A stretch of 64,000 nucleotides of DNA. Source: Tolypeutes matacus (Eukaryota > Chordata > Mammalia > Cingulata > Chlamyphoridae). Made by a program: the position numbers and the translations under genes. The notes below the pieces were generated by a model. It saw only the letters and a program-made list of their open reading frames with translations, was not told the DNA's origin and did not search any database. Location of the stretch: positions 2,486,959-2,550,958 of the forward strand of contig JAKSZT010054570.1 of assembly GCA_026826555.1 (NCBI GenBank). The letters are read 5' to 3'. This document shows positions 23,989 to 37,093 of this stretch, piece after piece (positions within the stretch are counted from its first letter, which is position 1; each line of letters starts with the position of its first letter).

Positions 23989-24432
23989 GAGGCGGATGTG
24001 GCTCAAATTGTTGGGCATCCGTCTGCCATATGGAGAGACCTGAGTTCGATCCCTAGGACCTCCCAGTAAAATAAATAAATAAATAAATATATATATAGAA
24101 GGCGCATGGGCTGCCAGGCTCTGTGTGCCGGTGAGCCGCCAGGCCCTGGGAGCCATGCAGCAAGATGATGACATAACAGGAGAGAGACAAGACGAGATGC
24201 TCCGAAAGCTCTGAAAGCCAGGAACCAAGGGGGCATAGGTGGCAGAACACCTCTCTCCTACATCGGAGGTCTCCAGGATCGAATCCCGGTAAAGACTGGA
24301 GGAGGAGGATGAGAAGAGATGGCAGGAAACAGATACAGAGAATTGCCCAGTGAATGGACACAGAACAGCAAATGGGGAAGTGGGGGTTTAAAATGGATAA
24401 AGTAAATAAATCTTAAAAAAAAAAACAACAAC
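23989..24432 (+). mobile_element. Dimeric tRNA-derived SINE with imperfect target-site duplication
   Basis: Head gaggcggatgtggctcaaat with B box gagttcgatccc, then a (TAAA)n/(TA)n linker, a middle part with 'gcagcaagatgatgacataa', and a second head with 'acacctctctcctacatc' and B box ggatcgaatccc. An A-rich tail closes it. Flanks aaacatttattg (23977-23988) and aaatatttattg (24433-24444) match at 11 of 12. The element sits at the edge of an L2 relic. Confidence 0.87.
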
Positions 24433-25145
24433 AAATATTTATTGCACCTCTCCTATGTACCAGACTGTCTGCTTTAAGGATAAAAGTTGAGTGTCACAGT
24501 CCCTGCCCTCCAGAGGGTCCCAGTTCAGTTGGAGAAACAGATGGAAAAACCAAAAGTTACAAAAGAGGATATAAGTATTTATCAGAGGTCTATACCAAAT
24601 TTATAGGAAGGGCACCTAATTCTGCCATGGGGAAAAGTAGAATCATGGATAATTTCCCAGAGTGGGTGTTGAAGAATGAAGAGGGGTTAACCAGGCAGGG
24701 GAAAAGGGAACAGCATCCCAGGTAGAAGGAACAAGATGTGCAAAAGAGAATGGGAATATGACATGCTGCAAAACTTCCAGTAGGGCTCACATGGGAGTGT
24801 ATGGAGCCCTGAGGCTGGAGAGGAAGGTAGGTGCCAGATTATCAGGGGACTTGTAGACTGAGTAAAGGATGTAAACTCCGGTGTGAATGCAGTGATGTAT
24901 GGGGTAGATGGGGGAGAAAGACAAGTTTCTAAGTAGAGCTGCAATCTGATTGAATACGCCTTTGGCCGGAGCTGGGGTGTGGAGCACGGATTGGGGATGA
25001 GGATGAGAACCTGGGGACAGGGCAACCAGTTACAGGGCCATTGGCAGTAATTCGGGTGAGAAGTGATGGAGGCTTGAAGGAAAGAAGTGGCTGTGGGCAT
25101 GGAGAGTAGGGGACAAGCATGAAAGATATTTTTAGCTGAATCACC
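24433..25145 (-). repeat. L2 LINE 3' fragment, minus strand
   Basis: Long collinear match to the reverse complement of L2: 'aaatatttattgcacctctc', 'agtccctgccctccagaggg', 'gtagaaggaacaagatgtgc', 'ccagattatcaggggacttg', 'gagaagtgatggaggcttg'. No intact reading frame. Confidence 0.8.
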
Positions 25146-25149
25146 AGGA

Positions 25150-26555
25150 TTTGATTGGATAGTACAGTGTGGCAGAGGGAGAAGTCTGCGACATTTTCTA
25201 GGAGACGGTTGATGGCGGAGACGTTGGGGGTGATATCACTTATGGGGACAGTTTCAAAAGAGGAGCTGGTTTGGAGGGCAAAGAAGGGTGGAAATGATGC
25301 CTCCTCTGCAGAATTCAGAAGAGTAAGTCCTTTGATGGCAGTTGCTCCTCACCCACCTTCCCAGCTGACTGTTGGGAAATTGGGAAGTCTTTGGTACTTT
25401 CCCTTTCATTCGCTTCTCCCTCAGCAAGCAGATTTATATATGGCACCAGATACCATCCTAGGAGTTGGAGACTTGGTTATGAATAAAGGACAGGTTCTGT
25501 TCACAAGGTGTATCCATGCTGGTTTCTTTCATTTATCCTCTCCTTTTGCTTGTCCCATCCTGTTCTCCCATTCCCTGTATCTTTGAGTGCTACCCGCAAA
25601 GGGATTTTGATCTCAGTTGACTACATTGCCTCATGCCAAATACAGTATTTGCTGAAAACGGTTTAGGAAATGTGGCCTTCCTGGGTGGGTGCACTTTACC
25701 AGGATATTCTGGAAGTCGAAGAACCCCTTATCAGAAATGATTAATTTAGATTAGTGGTGGCTTTTCTCTCTTCATGTCAGACAGTGGGGGAGACGGCTTT
25801 TGTCTTCGAGGGCTTCCTGCTGCTTCCGTAGCCAAACCACTGAGTGGCAGACTGCTCTGCTGCCAGCTCTGGCAGCAACATGGGCCAGCGGTCCCAGGCC
25901 CAACCTCTTGCTCGCTCTGAAAGCACACTGGAACATTCTTTATTAATGTTAGAAGGCTCTCCCACCTTTGGAATGAAAGAAAGACTGTCTTCGTAGGTTT
26001 AGGAGTCCTGAATCCTTATATAGCACCAGGAATAAAAATTCCCTATCCCCCAATCAACTTAGCATTAAAAATTTAACAGAGCTGCAATCAGAAGCACCCT
26101 CCTTCCAACTCTACATTTTTTCCCCCTATAATCCCACTTACAGACTCATTATTCAGGGGCTCTCAGAGGAGTGCATTTTCAGAAACAAAGTCCACGGGCT
26201 TTCACTATACCACAGAAACCAAACACAGCTCAAGCTGAAAGAGGCATAAGGAAGGGGGAGAAAGAAATAGTTGATTCCATATAAAGGATGCCACCCCTAC
26301 CATGTCCTGATATTTGGTACAAAAGCCCCTCAGTATTGGGTGAACCTAGGCAGACTCTTTTTGTTTCTCTACCAAGTGATGCAAGATTCATTTAGGTCTA
26401 GTGCCAGAGAAGAAAATGCAGGGAAAACACAAAGGAGTATGGCATCTGTGTGAGGCCCCTTAGCCCAGCAACCTATAGAATTGTAGAGGGGAAGAAATGT
26501 TAGAAATTCCCTGCTCAGAACCACATAAATAATAGAATGGGGGAGATAAAGCCTA
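25150..26555. other. Unique intronic sequence, no gene seen
   Basis: The left end may still be L2-derived. A 143-residue frame at 25155-25586 starts in that part and has no recognisable domain. Confidence 0.4.
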
Positions 26556-26559
26556 ATGG

Positions 26560-26800
26560 AAACTCATGTGAAGTAAGACATGGGTACTGGGTTCAGTTTT
26601 GGGGCCACCATAGAAGAATATCGACAAACAGGGCCTATGTCAAAGAAAAGCAATTGGAATTGTGCGTGACCTGAAACTGGGTCACAGGAGCTGTCCTTGG
26701 CCACGGGACCTGAAGGAGCTGGGAGCAGAGGAGCCTGGGATGCGAGGAGAAGAGGTGCCATAGCAGTCTGCACAGGTTTGAAGGATTATCATGTGGAATA
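26560..26800 (+). repeat. CR1/L3-like LINE 3' fragment
   Basis: 'tactgggttcagttttgggg', 'ggaagaga'-like and 'aggtttgaaggattatcatg' segments, ending 'tggaataagg', follow the conserved 3' end of CR1/L3 LINEs. The middle is heavily diverged. Confidence 0.6.
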
Positions 26801-26809
26801 AGGAATGGA

Positions 26810-28320
26810 CACCAGCCTTTGATTTCCAAATCTAGTCCAGCACTTTGTTTTATATGTACGAAACCTGAAGCCCAAAGAATAAAGAACGTTCTCAAAAGCA
26901 GGCCTGAATTCAGGGGTCCTCCCTGGTTCCCCAAACAGAGGCTGCATGTCAGAATACTTCTAATGCCCTGACTCTTGAGCTGGATAAAACTGAGTCACCA
27001 TGTATTTTTTTTCAAGGGCAAGCATTTACAGAGCCCTGTTGTAGATGCTAAGGGGAATTCAAACAGTACACTTCGACCTCAGCCTGCAAAAATCTTCTAA
27101 TCTTATCAGGGGAGAAAAGACTGACACGTGTGAGGAATGAACTGGCTGCACTAGGCAATATGCTAAAGGTTTAAAGAGAGATGTGGGTGGTAGATACTAT
27201 TATGAGTTTAGAGATGAGAAAGATTGCTTCACCGGGATGCTGCCTTATAAAGTTGTTCATACACTTTCGCTTATAAATTTACTCATAGCCTCTGTGGTTG
27301 ATGTCTTTTTCTCAAATAAGATGGTAACTTCTTTGTGAGTTGAGACTCTGCCTTGTGCTTTTCACTTATCTCCATAGAGTAACTAGTATGAGCCGAGAAA
27401 ACAACAAACCAATGTTTAGCATAACTCAAATAAAAAATAAGAATGATAAGGAGATGTAATTTTTATGGCTATTTCCTCTTTGTAAAGCTGATCTGCTCAG
27501 TCAGAGTTTTTCCAAAGGGAGAGTAAGAGCCTGATTGAGGGTAGATCTAGGGGACCATGAGTCTGGAGAACATTGGATCCCTGTTTTGCCTCTAGGTCTT
27601 TTTCCTCTGGCTAAAAGCTAATTTTGGACATTTGTGATTCCCTAAGATATCAGGGCACTCATGAGGATTCTCTAGTATCTTATTCTGCTCCATATTAATG
27701 CCAATCAGGAATGGGAAGGAGGAGAAGAACCGTCCAGATCAAAATAGACCTCTTTCATTGAGTTTCAGTGTTCTAGCTGGGAATTATATTGGGAAGAACT
27801 ATTTTTCCAGGGCATGTCCAGCCCCCAGCTAAACCTGACAGGTCTGTATTAAGGAGTGGGAAGTTGTCACCATACGTAATTTTTTGAAGGCCAGTTACAC
27901 ACAGGTTCTGTGATATCAGGATGGTATAAAGGAAAGGACACAGGAAAACTCAAATAAGATTTAAAGCCTCAGTTTCAAATGGGATGTTTTTTCCAGCCAG
28001 ATGGCCTCTAAAGTCTTTTTTAATTTAACAATTTTATTACATAGAAGAAATAAATATTTGGCCATTTGCCTGATCCAGACCCTAGAAAGTTGAGACAAAG
28101 TGCTTAGGCTTGAACGAAAAAAAAAAAAAAAAAAAACTCTGTAAAGTTCCTCAAGAGATGACAATAGTTTTCAGAGAAGTTTCATGGAGAAAAATCTTGT
28201 GTTCAAGGAAGTTACCATTTCACTGGGGTAGACCCACATACACAGACACAAAATGTCCTACCATGCACACCACATAAAAACAGGCAAACTGACCCATGAA
28301 CAATTGAAGAGCCTATAAAA
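26810..28320. other. Mostly unique intronic sequence
   Basis: A weak L2-like patch ('agcatttacagagccctgtt') lies at about 27015-27175. A poly(A) run is at 28118-28136. No gene recognised. Confidence 0.4.
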
Positions 28321-28440
28321 CAGGGGTTCTTCACCTTTTTTGTTCCACGGACTCCTTTGCCAGTCAGGTGAAAACCAGGGACCCCTTACAAAGTCCACAC
28401 TATACTGTGTATTATTTAATTAATATATCACACCCACACC
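28321..28440 (+). repeat. Probable ancient non-autonomous DNA transposon (hAT/MER-like) end
   Basis: The start caggggttcttcaccttttt followed by 'gttccacggactcctttg' and 'aaaaccagggacccctta' resembles termini of old mammalian hAT-type repeats. The family name is uncertain. Confidence 0.5.
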
Positions 28441-29797
28441 AACACGTCCCCACAAGGGATGTGGGATGAAGTGGGCATTCCAGTTCTCATACAGCCTCTC
28501 TGGGCTTGGGCTGTCCCAAAGTCCTCACTTAATTATAAAGGAAAGGAGATATGTGTAGAATCTCCAGTTTAGACTTTGGTCAAATTAGAAAAGCCTTTCA
28601 GTTTCCACATCAAGAGCAACTTTGCCATATATGTATACAGGCAGCCGTCTGAGGTGGGGGCTGGGGTTACAGTCGGTCCTGGGTGACCTGAGATTTTATC
28701 TCCACAAAGCCTCTCTAAAAGGAGAATAAACTTCGTAGGGATGCTGCCTTAGTTTACCAATGGCTCTGCAATGCTTTGAAAACACCCAAGTTCTAGAGGA
28801 ACGCTGCTCACAGCAAAGCAAAAAGGAAAACACTGTATTTCCAGGACACTCTTGCTGAGAAACTTCCTTTTCAATTCAGTGGAGGAATTTGCAGCTTCTC
28901 GCAATCCTGAACCAAATTTAGATGCTCCAGCCTGTGCCTTCTTAAGCCCAGTTTTCAGAGTATTAAAGGATCTAGGAATTTCCAAGTAACAGCTCGGACC
29001 TGGAAGGGCCGAAGAAATTCAGAATAGGGGTTTGAGGGAGCTTTGAGAACTCATGGAAGAAAGCAAAGGGAGGAGATAGTTTTAAAATCCAAAATCCAAG
29101 GGTGTTGGAGAGGGACTGCAGCAATTAGTTAATGTATTAATCTAACCAACAGCTAATATGTATATATATATTCTCATGTCAGGTACTAGGACACAGTAAA
29201 TGAAGGTATATGCCTCAGAAGAATCCTTCAACATTTCCTGAGATTTAAGCGTGTGCACATTAACAGACTCGAATGCAAGTCATTTGCAGAATCAAATGGC
29301 ATGGGGTACACACACCCAAGCGAGTTTCCAGGATGACTGCAAAGGAGTGATTCCACAAATCCACACTATTCCAGTACCTGGTGTTTACGCCATGTCCCAT
29401 GCATAAAGCTTTTTAATGATTAGCTTTCCAAATGGAAAATGCTTTTTGTTACTAGTTTTCAAAACCGCCAATTGCGAACATCTCCAAAAAGTATCCTGCT
29501 AACTCACCAAATATACAAGGTCTGAAAAAGTTAGAGAAAATCAGATGTGTGCCCAGTCCTTCTGGGCCTCTCTGTAAACACCTCCCTTTTTCACGGGCTT
29601 CTTTGGCTCCACAGATTGAGAGCCTACAATGGGCCAAGCGCTGTATTGTGGAGTACTGAACTGTACATGCTTCCAGAACAGGTACCCGGTTTAGCTTACC
29701 CTCTGACCAGGCCCCTTTCCTCTGGGATTCTCACCAGATTAAACAAGAAAAGGTGATATTAGCATACTGGTTGCTGGAGGTAGTTTTTTTTTTTTAC
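28441..29797. other. Unique intronic sequence, nothing recognised
   Basis: No gene or clear repeat. A short TA run lies at 29159-29170. Confidence 0.4.
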
Positions 29798-30000
29798 ATG
29801 TTAAGAAGTGCTTACTTTATTGTTTTTTATTTATTTATTTATTTATTTATTTTTTATTGTGGGTAAAAATCGAAATTTACACAATACATACCAATATTTG
29901 TAAAATGATATATAAATATATATGCATATATGTGCATTTGCTTACAAAAATGTTATTTATATATATATATATATATAAATATATTTTAAAAGGTGCTTAG
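29798..30000. repeat. AT-rich low-complexity zone with (TTTA)n and (TA)n
   Basis: A (TTTA)n run lies at 29825-29852 and a TA run at 29953-29977. Between them 'tattgtgggtaaaaatcgaa' may be a scrap of an old L1 3' end. Confidence 0.8.
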
Positions 30001-30164
30001 ATTATATCAATGTTTCACGCTGGCAGGTGTGTCTGAGAACCATTCTGTATTACCCGACCCGGGTCAGGGGTTCCTTCTAGATGTTTCCAATGCATTCGGT
30101 GCTCACCACTGTCTTGGGATTTAAAAATCACCTGGCAAATTTTCTCTTCAGTATTTCTCTTCCA

Positions 30165-30285
30165 CTGGACTGTGAGTTCCTTGAGGGTAGGGAAGTGCCT
30201 TTTTATTTCTACCCTCTAGCCCAGTGCTTAGCAAATAATATTAATAGATATTCAATAAACATTGGTTTAATGAACAAGTGAGCCA
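30165..30285 (+). repeat. L2 LINE 3' terminus
   Basis: 'actgtgagttccttgagggt', 'agcccagtgcttagcaaata' and 'attcaataaacattggttta' are the typical L2 3' end. Confidence 0.82.
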
Positions 30286-30289
30286 TAAT

Positions 30290-31510
30290 TTAGCCACAGT
30301 GTGAACTAAAATGGACCTAAAGCCCCCAGGCCATGATGGGAATGGAAATGTTTCACTATGGACACCCCACACTACATTTTACCTAATTTTTTGAGGTGCT
30401 GTGAGTAATGGTTTGGTGAGAATGGGGAGAACCTTAAAGAAGGGGAGGAAAAGGAGCAGGACCAGTGGGTTTGGCCATTCTGACAGCAGCCAGTGGGCCA
30501 GGAGTATAGGTGGATCCCTTTGGTCAGTCAGGGTGTCCTCACTGCTGCCTCCAAGGGAACAGACCAGGAGGTCTCATGATGGAGGAGTCAGGGTTTATAT
30601 TTCCCCCATTCTCCCCCAGACTCCTTTGCTGCTTTCCATTCCCAAAAATGTCAGGTGGGAAAGGTGAGCAGAAAGGACAAGGAATGGAAATCCCATCCCC
30701 ACCCCAATCTCTTCTATTACTTCACAGATGCCAGTGGTTGTCCAGCTCAGCAGCAGGGGACACGCGGGGATGGGGAGGGCACAGGCATTTCTGAGGAGCA
30801 ATCTCTACTTCCTCCATTCCTGCCCCACTCAAAGTGCCCCCAAACCCTGTGTGGTTTGGTGTCATATCCCAGCAACTGATCAATGAAATAATGTACAAAA
30901 AATGATTTGAAAATAAAGTTCTGTATAAATATAAAGGTTTATTATCATTGGTATTAAATCTTGCCAGAGTAAAATATTTCCTTGAGGATGAAGTTGTTTG
31001 GCATATGGGAAAAATAATCCCTGCTGTCAGCCTTGCAAATAGCTAGCAAACATTTACTACTCTACTGTGTGTGGAGGGAGGGGAGAGCAATGGTAGGTGG
31101 GCGTCTCTCTCTAGACATATTCCACATGCCTTCCCTCAAAAGGCACATGGAAAATGCAATGAATGAAATCATTCTTGCACGCACCAGCTTTAAATCATTA
31201 CTTGCCTGGTCAGGTGGGTGAAGACCTATTTAAGATTCTTGAGGAACCAAGCAGTAATCAAGGTTTTCATTTCAGAAGGCTGCTAAGTTACGACTTCTCC
31301 AAGCCTCAGTTTCCATTTTTGGAAAATGAAGAAAGTAAGGGAAATAACGGTAGAGATTCCTTTTCATCTTTGGAAGTTAATGAGTCTTTAAAACTAACAA
31401 CACTTAATGCATCTATCTGGGATGTTGCAGGGAATAATGAGACTAAGACCTGTTCTGAGATCCTTGAAAGAGAAACGTGAAGGAAACAAGGGAGCTGCTT
31501 GGGGAGCAGA
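30290..31510. other. Unique intronic sequence, no gene seen
   Basis: Overlapping frames of 60-105 residues at 30401-31480 have no recognisable domain and no exon-like splice context. Confidence 0.4.
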
Positions 31511-31514
31511 GCTT

Positions 31515-31620
31515 GAGTTCCCCTCTTTTATTCTCGCACTTGCTAACTATGGGGACAGAGGCAAGTCACATAACCTTCCTGTGCCTGAGTTTCTACTTCA
31601 GTAAAATGTAGGACTAGTAT
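31515..31620 (-). repeat. MIR fragment
   Basis: 'cagaggcaagtcacataacc', 'ttcctgtgcctgagtttcta' and 'cttcagtaaaatg' are MIR core in reverse orientation. Confidence 0.6.
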
Positions 31621-33084
31621 TTCCCAACTCAGAAGTTTGCTGAAAATGTCAAAAGAGGTATGCGAATCACTATCTTGTAAAGTACTCTTGAAGCGTAAGG
31701 CATTGCTAACCCGCGCTATGCCACTAGCTTCAATAGAAGGTAGGGCTGCCCAGATTTTTTTTCCTAAGGTCTATTCCAGTTCTAATAGTCTGTTAGATAA
31801 TACTGATAATTGTCAAGTATTTTTGTGAGACAACCAATTGGCTGGCTATGTATGTTACAGTAATCAAAGTTTTTTGTTTTGTTTTTTTTAATTAGAAGAG
31901 GTTTAGATGCTATCTAGTCCAACCTAAGCCAGGCAGAAATTCTTTTTATGGCATATTTGACAATGGGTTAGTTATCGTAATGGGGGAATCACACCTAACA
32001 AGACAGCTTGTTTTGATTTTGAGTAGTGTTATACTTTAGCAAGTTTTTCTCATTTCGAGCCAGGTCTGTACTACTTGCTGGTCCCAGTTTCTATCCTCTG
32101 GAACCCTAAACCATCTAAATATGTATGTATTCATTCTATTTCAAACTCCTCTCTAGCTTAGCTTAATAATCCTCTCCCAGCCTCACAAATAAGGTGAAGG
32201 AACCAAAATTAAGTGGCTGGTATCTGGCTACATATGAGTATGATGAGAACTTACTGTTCTAGGGTTTCAAGACCACTGCTCAACCTTCCTGAACCACAAA
32301 GCAATGGTCTCTCAACTTATGCAGGGAAGCCGCTGTTTCATTTTACTAACAAACCACACTCCATTGCTTTGTTTTGGATTTCATTGTTTGGTTAAATGCT
32401 TTCATTACCTTAGATGCAAAAGGTTTTTCTGGTTGACCAGACTAACTCATACACACGTACATACCCCACACTCCCTCACTTACTCAAACTCACATCGAGA
32501 AGCAACACATAACCAAAGTGATGTCCCAGGAAACTCTGGGGAAAGCTGTCATATGTTAATATTTTTATGTTAAACTTGAAACATTTTTAGGAAAATAGAT
32601 AAATGCAGACACAGAAAAAAATCTCTGAGTTTTAAAGTACTGCTCTCAACCTGAACAAATCCAGTAATGTAAAATAAAAGGAACTAGGGGAAAAAATTCA
32701 GAGAACAGAAAAGTTAGAAGAATTTGAGCTTTGTTTTATTAGAACATGGAATGTCATCTTTGGTCACTGGTTTTTTCAGTATTTAGATTTTTGTCTTAAC
32801 AGTGAAGTCAACAAAACAGAAAAAATGCCAGTAGTTAAGTTTATGTAGAACATTGGGGGGAAAACCAAGACCAAGAAGTGGGTAGGGGGGACCGTTCCAC
32901 TTCTAAGAGTCCATGGAGGGATTGCCGAGGTCCCCGAGAAGTTCAGCAGTGAGGGGGAGAAGAGAACCAGCCATTGACTTCTAGATATGAACCATCTTCT
33001 AAGCTTTTCACCTGGAAGTTTTTGTAGCATCGTAAAGAGAAACATGGAGGTCATTTTGGACTCCCTGTCCTCCTCCAAACACCA
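31621..33084. other. Unique intronic sequence, nothing certain
   Basis: 'gatgctatctagtccaacct' near 31907-31926 is a scrap of an old dispersed repeat. No gene seen. Confidence 0.4.
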
Positions 33085-33230
33085 ATTACAATTTATAGGT
33101 AAGGAAACTGAGGCCCAGAAAACTGTAGTGACTTGTGCAACACCCCTCAGCTGACGAGGCAGAGCTAAGACTAGAACTCAGGCCTTTGAGTCTTACCTCA
33201 CTGCTCTTTACACTGTGTCACTGAACACAG
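33085..33230 (+). repeat. MIR-type fragment
   Basis: 'ggtaaggaaactgaggccca', 'gtgacttgtgcaacacc' and 'gactagaactcaggccttt' follow the MIR 3' part. Confidence 0.65.
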
Positions 33231-33494
33231 AGTGGATGACTTAATTCTTACTGTCCAGAAGATGGACACTCTAAAAATAATTTTCCCTTCCATCCTTCTG
33301 AAAGCATGAAGAGTTAGCCTCTCATTCAGTCACAAAGAAAATCTTGTTGTTACCCTCTTCAATTATTAAAGCTCAAAGTCACAACTGCTTCAGATGCATT
33401 TCTCCTATTTAGATTTAGTACCATATAAGATTAAGATATTTGTCTATATTTTCTGTAAATGGAGGGAGAATTTTAACAGCTGTACAACTAGAGC

Positions 33495-33540
33495 AAAAGA
33501 AAGAAAGAAAAGAAAAGAAAGTAAGAAAAAGAAAGAAACT
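33495..33540. repeat. (AAAG)n purine-rich repeat
   Basis: Interrupted AAAG units. Confidence 0.85.
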
Positions 33541-33549
33541 AGACTTTAT

Positions 33550-35480
33550 CTTTTTTTCAAAGTAAGGGAGGAAAAATAACATTAACACAAAGGAACACTC
33601 TTACTAAGAGTAGGTGGAGAAAGGCATCTGAAAAATAATACCTCAAGATGCATTGAAACATTTTAGGGAATTAGGGAATTCTGATCTCCTGAAAAAAAAG
33701 AAAATTAATATTAAAGACAAGCTGTGAGTTTCCATCTGGCCTTGCCGCTTTCGACTAACGCTTCCATGACGGAATTCATCTGTCCATCAACTGTCAAAAA
33801 TTCTCCTGTCAGTAAATCCCACGATACCCTAGCAAGCCCACCCCGCTCAAAATATTCTATGCCACAAACTATTGCAAATTCTGAATTCTTTTTTTGCACA
33901 TCTCTGTACCATAAGACATAAAAGTTGTTGCTTTCCCTCCTCGTTTCTCTTCTCCCCCCGCCCCCCAAATCTCTCTCACCCTTACCCTCTAGTATACGGG
34001 GTGTGAGGGACCTTAGGTGGAAAACTGGGGGAGCCCTCAATCATTTGGAGATTGCATCCCCACCAAGATCCCTCTAAGCTTTTCCACCAAGTCTGACAAC
34101 AGACAGCCCACATCTGTTTTAAAACACTGAGTGGTTGTGAAGTGTGAACTCCCCACTGTTTAATGTAACTACATGACTATTTAATGTACACACTGGTAGA
34201 GCTGCTCAGAATGCCAAACTGTTGTGACATGCCTGAAGGACACATATAAACATAATATACCATGGTTTATTGTGACAAAGAACATCTATGCCACAAATAG
34301 GAAGATCTGTTGGTTCACCAGGACAGTCAAAGGAGGAAGGAAAAGCACAGTGGTACCCTTTCCCCCCCACCCCCACCCCTTCACCATGTTATCAGTGAAA
34401 TTGATACGGGACTAACGAATAGATGAATCTAAGATGGGCACTTCAGAACGTCCTATTTTAATGAATTTGAATCCAGAATTTTGAAATGATTTATTTCTTA
34501 AATAAATCTGAATGTATAATTCAACGGCGGAGGGAATGGGGGAGATGAGAGAGACGGACTGGAGCAGGGACTTAGTGCCTCTGTTAACTTTTATGGATGC
34601 CATAAGCAGGGGGAAATTTTAGGATAGCAAGAACTTTGGTGACAGTTTGATGCTCTTTTTGATAGATTCGGTGGCTGAAATTTTCTGTGCATTGCCATCA
34701 ATGGGAAAATATCTAAAGCTGCTAGTGTTAATAAACTAGGAAGGAAGACATTATGGCTTTGCAAATATATTTCATTTTTAATATGTTTCTCTCAAAGGTG
34801 AATTCTTGTACGTTCTGACATTTCATTAATCAATTGATCAGAATCTGGTATTGTACATCTCTTTGCTAAAATTCTAATTAACCTTTGCTAGTTATTAAAT
34901 ACTAAAAATCAGCTCCAGTTGTAACCCCCTTTCTTCTAATCCAAGCATTTTGATAAACGCTTTTCCTTTATCAGTCTTTCATTAGGAATTAAGAGGAAAA
35001 GGACTGTATTGTATGGTATCTACTGCTCTTTAAGGGATTTTGAAAACCTAGAATAAAATCTTAAGGCACAGAAAAACACAAAGATTATACTCTTAGTAAG
35101 TCTCCCAAGTGTAGACTAGACTATTCTTGTGCATATGTTTAGGAACGCATTATTCTTATATATATATTCAAAATTGCCATTTCTCAGAAAATAACTCTCC
35201 ATGGAAAAGAAAGCAAAACATTCCGAAACAACAACAACAGAATCCTCTTGTAATTGATGCTGAGAAAGGGAGGAGAGATTTATTTTAAAAATAAATTTTA
35301 AACTGCTAAATATGTCGGTCCCTATACTATTTTAGTTCCGCCTAAGATTCATCATTACCCATTATTTCTAGATTGAAAATACCAGTGCCAATGTCCCGTA
35401 ATTAGGAAAACTCACTCCCGTCTCTATCGCATTTTGTATATTACTGTATCCTGCGGCTCACACAGTTTCCCCTAATAACA
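33550..35480. other. Repeat-poor AT-rich intronic sequence
   Basis: No clear transposon remains across nearly 2 kb. The part at 34620-34920 has clustered TAAT and ATCAAT/GATCA motifs. No gene seen. Confidence 0.35.
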
Positions 35481-35489
35481 GTCACTGGG

Positions 35490-36200
35490 AGAACAAATCT
35501 GAGAAGGTCTTTTTAAAAATTGGGAGTGTGTTAGAAATGCAGCTAACGTCCCAGCTGTGGATGAAATGGCCAAGACACTGAGGACTTTTCTTACAATGCG
35601 AATTTGAAAAGGACAATTGAAGGAAAGCTTGAGAGAGGAGCAAATGACTGAAATTCAGCAACACAGAAGTGAGGTGAAGAACCACCTTTGTAGAGCTGGG
35701 AAATGGTGAGTTTTCTTGGAAGGTCTTTAAGAAGCCGGTTGCCGCTGAGAAAAAATGGTGCATTAGCTATTTTTGCTTCGACATGATTTCCTATCATATG
35801 CGTCCCCACTCATCTGCTGCCTTTCATCGCACTGGACGTTACCATTACCGAGGGAGTAACACCTCACATTAGCTCCTAATGCGCATAAGTTTCTGGTTAC
35901 AGGGCTGCAGATGCTGGCTGACGTTACAGCCAAGCGGACTTTTATTTTAATTTCCTTTCTCCCGCTGGTTGCAACTTTGGAAACAAACGGAACCCTCGCC
36001 ACACAAACGGGGTTAGTGCCTCTTTAAGGAATATTTAAATTGCATTTCCTACTGTCAGTTAAGTCTCATCAATCATGTTTTTAATTAAAAAGAAGGACAT
36101 CTACATCCCACTTTCGACTCAAAGTGCATAATGAAATTGTAGACTGGGGCCGGGCTGGAGAGTTTCAGCCCTGCTCAATGCATTCAGCGGAGGAGATGCG
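35490..36200. promoter_or_regulatory. Candidate conserved non-coding element (enhancer-like)
   Basis: This stretch has no transposon or simple repeat. It keeps CpGs in a locally moderate-GC context (for example gttaccattaccgagg, tgacgttacagccaagcgg) and holds several TF-like words: TGACGTTA (CRE-like) at 35919-35926, CATATG at 35796-35801, and TTTTTAATTAAAAA near 36079-36092. Local texture resembles developmental enhancers. Conservation could not be measured here. Confidence 0.35.
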
Positions 36201-37061
36201 GGGAGGTCAGGAACACTGGTGCATTTGCAAGTGGCAAACAAATAACACTCCTGATAGGGCCGGGTGACATGTGTCAACCCTTGTCATCGAGATACAAGAA
36301 AGGCAATGTGCCCAGACAAAGGATAGGGTGGAATCTCTACACACTGGCAGAACCTGACCCACGCGCAAGGGCTTTGTGGAGCAGATGCCGTCTCTCATTG
36401 TTCGGTGCCTCCCTCCCCGGTACCCCTGACAACAGCCACTGCCGCTGGCATTCCACCCTGACATCTGTTCAGCTTTATTGATGCGGCCCTGGAGGAATTC
36501 CCAGTGTAAACAGGGAATTCTCTAAGGGAACCCCATGTTGTAAAGGGATGAGCTGCATAATGCAAAGATTTAACCACTATTTAAAGGTGTGACACTTGAT
36601 TGAAAGTGACTTGATTTCCCCCCCCCCCTTTCCACTCCCACCTCCCTCTCCACCCTTAACTGTATTTGGCACAAACTGGCTGCAGCAACCCCATACCTCC
36701 CCCGCCCCCCTTCCTTGTTGCTTTGTTTTCCTGATGCATAACTGTTAGAAAGAATGAAGGATGGGAACCTGGATACCACTGTCCAAAAAATTCTGGGTTA
36801 CAGTCAATTGAGTCTAGTTGTCACGTTGGGATGCTGCCCGCTGCCCACCCACAGTCCTGGTGAGAAACAGCTTGAAAGTCGCTTGGTCCTTTGGTTGAAA
36901 CTAACGGGGTGGGCTTAGTACTCCTTGCTAGAAGCAACTGTGGCAGTTTACAGTCCCAGGGCAAAGCCTAGAGTACCAATTCTGGCAGTGCCAGAGCTTA
37001 GGGGATTTGCCTTTGGAATTTTATTTTATTTTTCTGGCTATGGGGCCCTAGGACGTTAATC

Positions 37062-37062
<1 letters not shown>
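36201..37062. other. Unique intronic sequence, nothing certain
   Basis: A C-rich run lies at 36618-36628. No gene or repeat recognised. Confidence 0.4.

Positions 37063-37063
<1 letters not shown>

Positions 37064-37092
<29 letters not shown>
37064..37092. repeat. Poly(T) run
   Basis: About 28 T in a row, with no recognisable element attached. Confidence 0.95.
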
Positions 37093-37093
<1 letters not shown>

